The notes under the pieces were generated by a model. That model worked only from the letters and a program-made list of their open reading frames with translations. It was not told the DNA's origin and ran no database searches. The position numbers and the translations under genes were made by a program. Of a stretch of DNA of 28,971 nt, positions 20,188-28,971 are shown in pieces; the first letter of the stretch is position 1; each line of letters opens with the position of its first letter. The DNA comes from Hemicentrotus pulcherrimus (taxonomy: Eukaryota; Echinodermata; Echinoidea; Camarodonta; Strongylocentrotidae): the NCBI GenBank assembly GCA_003118195.1, contig BEXV01001663.1, forward strand, positions 66,218-95,188, in the 5' to 3' direction.

Positions 20188-20723
20188 GCGTACAAAATAA
20201 TGGAGGAGCATTGGCTGTTGTACTTAAACTTAACCTAACCTCTTTACTTAAACTTCGTCTTATTTAAAACAGAAGTACTTCAATTGAGGCATTGTTCTGC
20301 AAATAACGACTCAAGTATGTATTTTCAATTTACTTTTCTTTAGAGCATAGAGATGAGAAAGCCTTTTTTTTTCTTCATAGATATGACTCGGTAAACCACA
20401 GCAGGAGTTTAAATAACGACGTAAGTGTAATTTTGCTCTACATTCTGTGTCTTATACAACACTGATCTCAGTGAATACACACGGGACCAGGTTCGTTTTG
20501 CGAGCAGTTGACATAAATTAACATGATATTAAACACAAACGTCACAGTTAATACTTTATATTTGACCGAGCCTCTTCTTCTTTCTTTCTTCTTCTTTTTT
20601 CTTCTCGTTATTCATCTTTCCTTACGTACCTGTCCTCTTTTCTGAATTGTTTTCCTTGCAATTATTCTTTCTCTCTACACAACTTGTGCTAAATTAAGCA
20701 CTGATCATTGTATTTAATGTATA
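20188..20723. other. Intergenic, no gene seen
   Basis: AT-rich with pyrimidine-rich stretches (about 20571-20680). No AATAAA close behind the stop of member 5 was recognised. Confidence 0.4.
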
Positions 20724-20724
20724 A

Positions 20725-20770
<46 letters not shown>

Positions 20771-20771
20771 T
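20724..20771. repeat. (AT)n(TG)n compound microsatellite
   Basis: An AT run at about 20724-20744 passes directly into a TG run to about 20771. The short open frame starting inside it is an artefact. Confidence 0.9.
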
Positions 20772-20869
20772 TATGCTGAGAAAAGCACAGAACTCTTCCT
20801 TTTGTCAGTTGTTTACGATATGTTCAATAAAATGTTTACTTAAAGATAACCCTCGTGCAATCGTATGCT

Positions 20870-21123
20870 TTTGTAACTATATTAATTCAAATACCCTTAT
20901 TTATACACAAACCTATGATCCGGGATCTACATAATACAAGCTTTGCTTTTTAGTAGATCCCCACTTTATTGATTGATCTATATGATTGTATTATCTGTCA
21001 TAACTATTATCATGTACATTATGTTTTCTATATTGTATGTTTAGTTATAAAAATTACCATTGTTCATTATGTTCAAATTTGTTATTCTTGATAAAGTGAA
21101 ATTAAATAAACTTAAACTTAAAC
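20870..21123 (+). mobile_element. LINE 3' end fragment
   Basis: AT-rich sequence ending in GTGAAATTAAATAAACTTAAACTTAAACT, that is, an AATAAA-like signal followed by a short TAAACT repeat. The minus-strand LINE tail at 4779-5060 ends in the same way (AATAAAACTTAAACTC). The MITE that follows starts in its terminal repeat. The left boundary is uncertain. Confidence 0.5.
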
Positions 21124-21501
21124 TTAAAGGTAAAGACCAGTTTCGGAAACGCCCCAATTTCAAGGAATAAAATGAAAGCTCTCATTACCAATCATGTAAA
21201 AGAATATGTTTTGACTAATACATGATGATAAAAAACAATTGCCGGGAAACCGCCTACTAATTCATATATTTGGTAAATTTGTTTCTCTCATGGTCTGTGA
21301 GAGATATAGGGTAGTTCCATATATATCTTTCTGTGTATAGTGCTTGTAACTTTACGAAGAATGGGCCAAAAATTTCTTATCATTTTGATGATTCCAGAAC
21401 CTTGCAGATGCTAGCTGCTAGATGATCAACCTTTTCTGATCGATTCCACAACGTTTCTTTCACAATGCAATCGCATGACCATAAATGGTCTTTACCTTTA
21501 A
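21124..21501 (+). mobile_element. TTAA-flanked MITE (piggyBac-like), copy 1
   Basis: A non-autonomous DNA element of 370 bp between TTAA tetranucleotides at 21124-21127 and 21498-21501. Termini are inverted: AGGTAAAGACCA at the left and TGGTCTTTACCT at the right. The whole length is homologous, in reverse complement, to the copy at 24679-25042, with small indels (for example an extra CTGCTAGAT-like stretch in this copy). TTAA duplication is the hallmark of piggyBac-superfamily insertion. The termini do not begin with the common CCC, so the assignment rests on the TTAA. This copy lies at the end of a LINE tail. Confidence 0.85.
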
Positions 21502-22327
21502 TCATTTACAAATGAATAAAATATCAAAAAACACTAATGTCTTGACGGTGTGTTGGGTTGTATTGTTGTTTCCTGTAATCATAACGAAAATAAATCAATA
21601 TTTATTCATGAAGTTAATTCGGCCTCAAAATTTTGAATATTGTAGTTGCATGTAATAGGACTATTTCAGTCCACTGGTCGTTAATTACCTGTCAGCAATA
21701 TTTTAAGACATACAGGTGTATGTAATTGATAGAAAATTCTGCATGCTGGCAAAAACATGGAACAGGTACAGATATTCATGTATTCTCAAAGAGCAATGGT
21801 TGTGTAATAATGTTTTAATTATCCGGTTGACTTGCAAATCATCCAGTATAAAAAAGACCTTTTTCCGATTTTGATAATCACAAATATATCCCATGACATT
21901 TACGACTCCTCTACAATATGCACATTATTTGAAGCGTGACGTTTCCATAGGCACTGCGATACAAATTTAAAAAAAAAAACCTCTTGTGATCTGAATTTCG
22001 GAAGTGAGGTTGTCGATCAAAATGATGCTGAAATCAGCTCTTAAATCATATGAAGTAATAAATAACATTGATATGTGTATTCTAATAAAATGTCAGCCTA
22101 TTGACTGATTCAAAATGCCAAGTTGGAGTTATGTCTACTGATTGACTGTGAAATGCGGTACGTGTTTGAAAATCAAATCTATAAACGTGCTAAATGCCAA
22201 CTGATTAATGTCTTTAAATCCGACTGCTTCCCCATTCGGGAGAAATCACAATATGAACAAAGAAATATAGCAAGTAAGTTCTTTCTTCAAAAAGCAGTTT
22301 TGATTAGATAATCAGGTACAAAATTTA
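21502..22327. other. Intergenic, no gene seen
   Basis: AT-rich. Open frames of about 60 codons on both strands lack any recognisable feature. Confidence 0.4.
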
Positions 22328-22402
22328 AGTCGCCGAGCGGTGTGAGTCTTCAGAGAGTCGGGAAATGCGAAATCATCTGCGATTCCGTACCCGTGACATC
22401 CC
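22328..22402 (+). mobile_element. Possible tRNA-like SINE relic
   Basis: An A-box-like GTCGCCGAGCGGTGTGAG and, about 40 bp later, a B-box-like GCGATTCCGTACCCGTG recall a tRNA-Ser/Leu-type head, but acceptor-stem pairing is not evident. This is a weak call. Confidence 0.25.
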
Positions 22403-23757
22403 ATGATTAGACCATCTGGAAAAAATAATTCAATGTAGACCACGAAGGCCATTTTGCATGAAACATTTTCCAACTTGGGAGTCACCTACAAAATTATGAT
22501 CAGCCTTTTTGTCTCGCCTGAGAAAGAAATCGTATTGATTTTTCTTCTCAATCCTTGCTTTCACTGGCTCCTATACACAATCTTCTTTCTTTTTTGTTGT
22601 CTTTTTTGTTATCCCATTCTATCCATTTCTCCCTTCAAATCTTTCCTTTCCCCTTCTTTTCATTTTTCTCTGCCCATCACTCTCTACGCTTCTTCCATTT
22701 TCCCTTTCTGTATTCAATAACCCCCCCCCCCTACTCCGTCTCTTTGCCTATGAATCTTCACTGTATGATTACATCTCTTCATCACCTTTCTTTCAGTCTC
22801 TTTCTTTGCCTCCTTCCTTCATTCTAAACCTCTTCTGAATGATATTACATACATTCTTTTACATTTCATTATCAGCATTAATTTTTTTCCATTGAATTTC
22901 ATTTAAATGCATTTACATTTTGGTCGACTTAAAAATCTATTAAAGGGATCCGGTAACTTTGTCTTAGATCCTTTAGAAATTATCCTTGATTTAGCTCAAG
23001 CTGCAATGATAATTATAAACCTTTAGGTCAATCAGGAATTCCATGACTTTTACAAGCCGATCGCCTGTCTGATTATCACGATATTAATGATTGGTATCAC
23101 AAATTTTGAGAACCGTTCGCCGAACGGTTTTCATAACACTACAGTCTATTGGGGAAAACAAGTATGGTAAAACCGGTCACTCAAAGATGTTTTCTTTTTT
23201 TGAGGCACTTCTTGATCATTTTGAAGCGCGATTTTTTCAGGGCTTCAATATTACACCATATCACAGACACTGGTAACATGTAGGACTGTGTATTACAGAT
23301 TTAACATTGTTAAACGATCCATTTAATAATATAAAGTAAAGTTGATAACAATTCTTGTATAAATTGAAAATACACTAATAATGAATGTTTCATTTGCAAT
23401 CACTTTTAAGACGACACAAAATGAGTTTAAAATAGTAAAACTTGCGTAACCCCGTCTGTCAAATACCATGTACTACAGATTAAAATGTCAAATGATAATG
23501 AGTACATACAATAACTCTATTTTTTTGACATCCACATTGTTCAATCCCTAACCACTTCACATGTGTTTTTTGTAATCCCAATGAAGCAGATATTACTGAT
23601 AAATTTCAGATACACTAAAAATCATACATTTGCATGATTTTCCATGTCTTTTAAAAAAGGATTCCGGGATAACAATGCATTTCCCTACAAACAAATATGG
23701 GGGGGGAATAAAAGTCAGGTTAAATACAGTACATTTGTTTTAAATTAAAAAAAAGAA
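22403..23757. other. Intergenic with pyrimidine-rich tract
   Basis: About 22540-22830 is strongly T/C-rich, with a poly-C run at 22721-22731; the open frames here are low-complexity. A G-run occurs at 23700-23706. No gene is seen. Confidence 0.5.
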
Positions 23758-25124
23758 CTAACCCGAGGCCCATGGTTTGTAACAAATATATTTGGACATT
23801 GACTCCAAAAGCGATTTGAGTGTCTGCCTGTAATTATTTTTGATGATCATGTAGGCAAGGGTATTGTTCCAACATCGGGCAGTGGAGAGCCACGCGAAGG
23901 GGTAGATATTATTTCCTGTTTTCCTGGAAAGGAACAAGTAGATTTGAAATCCTGCCGTCGGTAACCAGCCTGCAAAAAAGCAAGCATATACTACAAGGCA
24001 GACGTAGACTCCTTTCAGCTCATTTGCCTGTCGCTTTTGGCGCAATCCGCAATCGCTGAGGCATTGTATTGTCAACGTCACGTGATGCGTCGAATATCTT
24101 CCTTGCGGGTCCCCAATGCGACGCGCCTGAATCCTTGCTGTATGAGCAACGCTGGCCTGCATACCAAGTAACAAGAGAGCTGTGGGGAACATCATGATGC
24201 TGTACACGAACACAACATAGGTGACCATGCTCCTTCTTTGAAAGTCCATTATCAGACACATACCAACCCCGCGATAGAGCTGTAGATCGAAAGAAGGGTC
24301 CGTTGTTACAAGGTACATGAACGCAACCATCAGTAAACATTGCGCTATAGTCCGTCTTTTAGTCATCCATGAGGGATACTTAATTGAGAGGGTTTTGACA
24401 GCTATGTAGCAATCGACTGCAAGAAAGAAAATCAACGCATTTGAGATGCCCAGACTTTTCAACAACGTATATGAACAGAAGAAACAAATTTCAATTCGGA
24501 ACGGCCATCTGTTTAGATTCGACGCGGGAATGGATGGTATTAAAGAAAGGCCGCTCATGAGATCAGATAAGGACAAAAACAGAAATAAAATCTTTCAGGA
24601 TTCGCTTTAATATGTTTGTTAGTTTTAAGAGTACGATGATATTGAACACGTTTCCTACGACGGAAAACACACACGATATTAAAGGTAAAGGCCAGTTATG
24701 GTCATGCGATTGCATTGTGAAAGAAACGTTGTGGAATCGATCAGAAAAGGTTGATCTAGCATCTGCAAGGTTCTGGAATCATCAACATGATAAGAAATTT
24801 GGCCCGTTCTTCGTAAAGTTACAAGCATTATACACAGAAAGATGTATATGGGACTACCCTATATCTCTCACAGACCATGAGAGAAAAGAAATTACCAAAT
24901 ATATGAATTAGTAGGCGGTTTCCCGGCAAATTTGTTATAATCATGTATTAGTCAAAGCATATTCTTTCACATGATTGGTAATGAGAGCTTCCATTTCATT
25001 TTTTGAAATTGGGGCGTTTCCCATACTGGTCTTTACCTTTAACATGTACAATGTAACGCAAAATCACAAAGTCCAATTTCACATCCTCTGGCGCCGTTGA
25101 GTTGATTTCAGGACATGTTCCCAT
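23758..25124 (-). pseudogene. Rhodopsin-like GPCR pseudogene interrupted by a MITE
   Basis: Minus-strand class A GPCR of another family than the plus-strand cluster. The start (ATG at 25124-25122) opens MGTCPEINST, with a glycosylation site, and runs to the TM1 edge. A MITE at 24679-25042 then interrupts the frame. Past it, TM1 resumes as SVVGNVFNIIVLLKL (about 24660-24616) in a different frame, implying a one-base slip near the GT-rich stretch. A second slip near 24575 joins the start of TM2 (KDFISVFV) to LSDLMSGLSLIP. From there 270 codons are open through TM7. TM3 ends DCY instead of DRY (GAT TGC TAC), TM6 reads FFAGWLP and TM7 NNTLAY. An insertion plus two frameshifts make it dead. It faces the other genes convergently. 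Confidence 0.8.
24679..25042 (-). mobile_element. TTAA-flanked MITE (piggyBac-like), copy 2
   Basis: A 356-bp element between TTAA at 24679-24682 and TTAA at 25039-25042, in inverted orientation to the copy at 21124-21501. Termini are AGGTAAAGGCCAG and CTGGTCTTTACCT. Removing the element and one TTAA gives CATG-TTAA-TATCG, which reads as a TM1 lead-in of the GPCR pseudogene around it. The target site can therefore be read directly. The open frame 24612-24911 on the plus strand is only a passage through this element. Confidence 0.85.
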
Positions 25125-25449
25125 GATTGCATAGGAAACTGATATAGAGACAATTTTAAGCCATATTCTAGCAATATCTTACAGTCTCTGATTGCCTCAC
25201 AAAATCAACGTAGGGTGCAAGGAAACATTAGCATAGGATTTTCCATAAAATATGAATTCACGATAACACGTTAAACGTATAATGGCGCAGGAAATCTGTT
25301 GGTGACATCTATTTAAGTGCTTACTTGATGGTTTTCCGTATATCATGGAGAGTGAACTCTTAAAAACGGCCGTTGTCATGTCAAATCTCAAGGTAAAGTT
25401 TGAATTTATCACGCGACCGGAGATGGTTCGCATAAAAGTACTTTTGTAA

Positions 25450-25936
25450 GATCGTCGTACCGTTTTCGACTCTTTATCCTTTTCTGAACTCAGTTTCTCC
25501 CTCTTTGACGTTACATTAAACTATTAAGAAAGAAGAACGGATTCGTTGAACCGCTCTCGACTCTTCAAACTTCAGTTTTATCCCTCTTTGATGTTTCATT
25601 AAACTAATAGATACAGAAAAAAAATCGTTGTACCGTTCTCGACTTTTAATGCTTGTCTAAGTACAGTTCTCCCCCTCTTTGACGTTTCATTGAACTATTA
25701 GATACAAAAAACGATTCGTTGTACCTTTTTCGACTTTTAATCCTTGTCTGAACTCAGTTTCTCCTTCATTAACGTTTCATTAAACTATTAGAGAAAATAG
25801 ACGATTCGTTGTACCGTTCTCGACTCTTGATACTCGTTTGAATTCAGTTTCCTCCCCTTTTGACGTTTCATTACACTTCTAGAGAAGGGAGACGATTCGT
25901 TGTATCGTTCACGACTCTAAATCCTTGTCTGAATTT
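25450..25936. repeat. 90-bp minisatellite, about 5.4 copies
   Basis: A unit that starts GATTCGTTGTACCGTTCTCG and continues through a TGACGTTTCATTAAACTATTAG block recurs with starts near 25450, 25540, 25623, 25713, 25803 and 25894 (spacing 83-91 bp). Copies are diverged by point changes and small indels, so the array is old. The last copy breaks off near 25936. No coding meaning is apparent: the frames contain stops, and the period is not constantly a multiple of three. Confidence 0.85.
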
Positions 25937-26007
25937 TCAAAAATCTTCTTTGTCTCAGTGCTCCTTTTTCTTCCCACGTCCTCTTACTCTTTTTTGTTTC
26001 TTTTTTT

Positions 26008-26040
26008 TCTCTTTCTCTCTCTCTCTCTCTCTTTCTCTCT
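26008..26040. repeat. (CT)n microsatellite
   Basis: A CT run with TTT interruptions in a wider T/C-rich stretch (about 25950-26050). The open frames across it are artefacts. Confidence 0.85.
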
Positions 26041-26179
26041 TTCTTTTTGTTGTTGGTCGGCGTTTTATTTATTTATTTTTGTAAAAATGTCTTTAAGGGG
26101 GAAAATAACGACTATTAGTTGTCGAATCGAATTAAGAGCTATAAAGCCAGAAATTTAATAGCCTGATTTTCAGAACATT

Positions 26180-26405
26180 TGATTTGATTTGAATTTTATT
26201 TCCATATTTCACAAATAAATTTGAACAAGTAATTATACAAACAAACAATACATTCAAAAACGGAATACAATTAAATAAATCATTTGAAGACTTAAGTACA
26301 ATACAAAATATTACATACTCAACAGTTTGTTTGTAATCAACATAACGTGATATATGGGGGAACCAAAAAGAAGCAATGCTTGTAAAAATATTTGGTTCCC
26401 GAATG
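26180..26405 (-). mobile_element. LINE 3' end fragment (minus strand)
   Basis: On the minus strand it ends GAAATATGGAAATAAAATTC followed by AAATCAAATC, a LINE-like tail with a repeated ATTCAAATC-type end. It holds a hairpin at 26359-26399 (outer GGAACC/GGTTCC, inner AAGCA/TGCTT), the same design and spacing as at 4974-5015. It is a separate, diverged copy of a related LINE 3' end. Confidence 0.6.
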
Positions 26406-28011
26406 GTCGGTCGTTTTATGCAGCGCAAAGATTCAATCAGTTTAATTTTGGCCATTGCAAGAAGTTGGTTATTGATGTAGACAATGCTCCCTTTACATTT
26501 ACCCTTTACAGCTCATTTTATGAATGTTATTACCAAAGAAGAAGAAAGCCAGTCAGTCACTCAATAGTGTCTGACAGTGGGTCTAGCAAGTAAACGGGTT
26601 TCCTTGCATAGCTTGAATATTAGGACACTGCTAACGTTTAAATTTCACAGATAGGACATAGATGACAAATTCATAATTCCTGTAAAGTTCTACAGAATTT
26701 GATGTTGGCTGCAAAAGGGACATAGTATCTTTAATATCGGAACATTATATATGGCTCAATGTTGGCTCAAATCAGCCTTACAGTATTGGTCATTGGATTT
26801 CTATATGATACACTAGATTAACGATGAGAGAGGGCGTCTGATTTCCATGTGTGTCCAGGTAAACGTAGTTCTATGCCGGAATCAAATGAACGTGTCAACA
26901 TCATCTTGTTATAACGCTAAATAATAATCATTGAATACGAAACCTATGAAAACGCTACACTTTATTAACACCATTGTGTGAGGGCGCTTTAACCTAATGC
27001 TTCCAGGCAAACATAAGTTAACAACGCAACCTCTGGCATCACTGATCATTATTTATGTATAATACTCCATAATCGTTGACCAGGCTGTCAAACTAATCAG
27101 ACTTACACAATAGCCTTTCAAGACGCTTTATTTTCTGTCTGGATGCAATCCCAAAATATCTTGTTTGATTTATTTCATGTACTAAATAGATTTAGATGTC
27201 CACATTTTTGTGCTCATTCAAATCAACCAAACATTTTCTTTCTTTCTTAAAATTTATTAACGTTGTCATACTGGGTACTTAACTCTGCCAAGCAATACAA
27301 ACTAAATCCAGAGAGGAAAATGCATTTAATGAAAGATGCAAAAAAACATCTCTTAGTTTGTATAGCAGATATAAACACACACTATGTAGTCATGAGTTAT
27401 GGCAGACATTAATCGCTCAAAAGCAAGCTAACTTGTTGCCCCCTCTACTTTATTTGTTTAAAATTAAATACAGACGCCTGTAGTACTTGAAATTAATTTT
27501 CTTCAGTGCTCTTCACTTTTTGTCTTGCTCCGTGTAATTTTTGTTGTTTAATCTGTTTTTCTTTTCTAAATATTTCATTTTCATCTCTTCGAGTCATACC
27601 ATGCTAAAACCATGATAATTCTTGTTTTGAGTCCTGATCACGTAACAAAAACCATGTCGACAGTATCATTAGATGATCAACGTTAATACAATTAAACAAT
27701 CTAGTAGACCACTAAATCTAGAATAAAGAAACTCGTATGAAGGATATAGAAAAAAAATCCCCTTGATTAAATATTACAGTCAATATGAATATGCATACAT
27801 ATATTATATATATTCAACACAATAATTTATGGAAACAACTAGTCTTCAATGAAATATATTCCCAGGCAGTTATTTAAAACAGTTGAAATGTATCAACCAA
27901 TTGTCCAAAGTACAACTTTGAAATACATGTACAGAAATTAATGCATATCCAAAGGCAAAAGGCTACAAATAGTCACCAACTACCGACACGTCTAGAACCT
28001 GCAGGAAACCA
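26406..28011. other. Intergenic, no feature seen
   Basis: AT-rich sequence without a convincing open frame; 26354-26593 is a chance frame overlapping the LINE tail. No repeat family is recognised. Confidence 0.45.
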
Positions 28012-28314
28012 GGGATGTTTCACAAAGATCCAAAGTCAAACTTAACTCTAAGTTGGACTTAAAAGTTAAGGAGAGCCATTTGTAGCCTTAAAATAAAATA
28101 TATTGAAAATTGAAAATTCAAGTATTTTAGACTTGTTATAAATTCCACATCAAGAACATGTAATATCCTTGATAATATACAAATATAAATGATTTAAATC
28201 AACATTTTATGCCATATAAAATAACTTTTACAAAATATTGTCATATATGCTAACGGCTTTCCATAATTGTCCAACTTAGGGATAAGTTCAACTAAGGATC
28301 TTGGTGAACCCCCC
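28012..28314. mobile_element. MITE with about 45-bp terminal inverted repeats
   Basis: The left arm (28012-28059; GATGTTTCACAAAGATCC, then AACTTAACTCTAAGTTGGAC) is the imperfect reverse complement of the right arm (28269-28314; GTCCAACTTAGGGATAAGTT, then GGATCTTGGTGAACCCCC). The interior is AT-rich and non-coding. The terminal style (GTTTCACAAAGAT with TAAGT/ACTTA repeats) is familiar from small elements of marine animals. Target duplications were not identified. Confidence 0.65.
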
Positions 28315-28971
28315 TCCCCCTCCCTGGTCATCCCGATTCATGATTCCTTACAGAGGTCCAGCTAAAGATTTAAAGAACAGACATTTATAACTATAAAGTG
28401 CAAGATCATTAAATCCACTTCTGTTCAGTCTACAGTACTGTATTTGTCTAAATACAAACAGTAAATCAAATCATTTACATCGACTTATAAATTTCTATTA
28501 AAGATCAAGTTCTGATAAACAAACATACTGTACTATTTCCTTAGACGAATGTTATTATCCAATGTGAAAACTTGTTCAACTTTTATACAGATAAATATCA
28601 AAAACATTTTATACCATGACATGGGCATGGGGGAGTACCTCGGTAGTCTTAACCTCCCATACGTGGAGTGCAGCTATTCCTAAAATTTCTAAAGGCATAA
28701 GGACCGTTATTCGCAAGGACCGCTATTCATAATGTGAGGTGCGGGTCGCTATTCAGTTATTTTGCTCTAGCCTATGAGAAATCTTTTGATTCAGATGGTC
28801 ATTATCTCAGCCAATACCTGTTTTTGTAATTAATGTTTTTATTAGAAAAATCATCAAGAATCGCAATACATACAAAAGATTTACATGATAAGAACATAAA
28901 ATCTTTAAACAACAACAACAACAAAACAAAAAAAAGCAGAATATCAAGTAAGAAACTTAATATTGTTAAAG
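28315..28971. other. Intergenic to window end
   Basis: The only structure seen is three partly matching GGACCGYTATTC / GGGTCGCTATTC words at about 28702, 28718 and 28745, and an A-rich CAACAA tract near 28910-28925. Confidence 0.4.

Noticed and set aside
22454..22827. Two overlapping frames rich in Phe, Ser and Leu, looking like membrane proteins
   Set aside because: They are translations of a T/C-rich low-complexity tract; hydrophobicity follows from TTT/TTC/CTT codons.
24612..24911. 99-codon plus-strand frame
   Set aside because: Lies mostly inside the TTAA-flanked MITE and antisense to the GPCR pseudogene; copy 1 of the MITE has no equivalent frame.
25450..25936. Possible CRISPR array
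   Set aside because: The periodic unit is the whole 90 bp with no separate unique spacers; this is a minisatellite in a eukaryotic context.

Overview
This looks like nuclear DNA from a marine invertebrate deuterostome, most plausibly an echinoderm of sea-urchin type. It is AT-rich, full of microsatellites, truncated LINEs and small inverted-repeat transposons. It carries a same-strand cluster of intronless class A (rhodopsin-like) GPCR genes resembling the lineage-expanded 'surreal-GPCR' type known from sea urchin genomes. The species assignment is an inference from gene type and repeat style. No rRNA, intact tRNA, CRISPR array or bacterial operon was seen.

Layout. 1-5.8 kb: a 5'-truncated LINE with a nearly readable reverse transcriptase (1027-2269, tail to about 2663), a direct repeat pair, and two further LINE 3' ends. 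5.8-7.0 kb: GPCR pseudogene 1, with two frameshifts. 7.27-11.85 kb: duplication unit A, holding an intact GPCR gene (8022-9011) and later insertions (a degraded LINE and a SINE-like piece). 11.85-15.7 kb: no gene; a LINE remnant, a compound foldback element and a CACGTG/CpG-rich patch. 15.73-18.36 kb: duplication unit B, the partner of A without the insertions, with an intact GPCR gene (16456-17430). 18.4-20.2 kb: a third intact, more diverged GPCR (19207-20187). 20.2-23.7 kb: intergenic, with a LINE tail and a TTAA-flanked MITE. 23.76-25.12 kb, minus strand: a GPCR pseudogene of a different family, split inside TM1 by a second, inverted copy of the same MITE. 25.45-25.94 kb: a 90-bp minisatellite. 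26-29 kb: a LINE tail, a second type of MITE and plain AT-rich sequence.

How it fits together. The plus-strand receptors share a strict residue register (Cys98, TM3 motif at 122-124) and an intracellular signature (RHA-x-KIHAQE). All depart from class A canon at DRY (DQL, DRL, NRL) and NPxxY (NPIIL, NMIGS, NFLSL). The A/B pair is close to 90% identical in protein, but its differences cluster in TM3 and TM6, which points to gene conversion or diversifying selection of the binding pocket. Together with two dead members, this is the birth-and-death pattern expected of chemosensory-like receptors. Ligands and expression cannot be read from the sequence.
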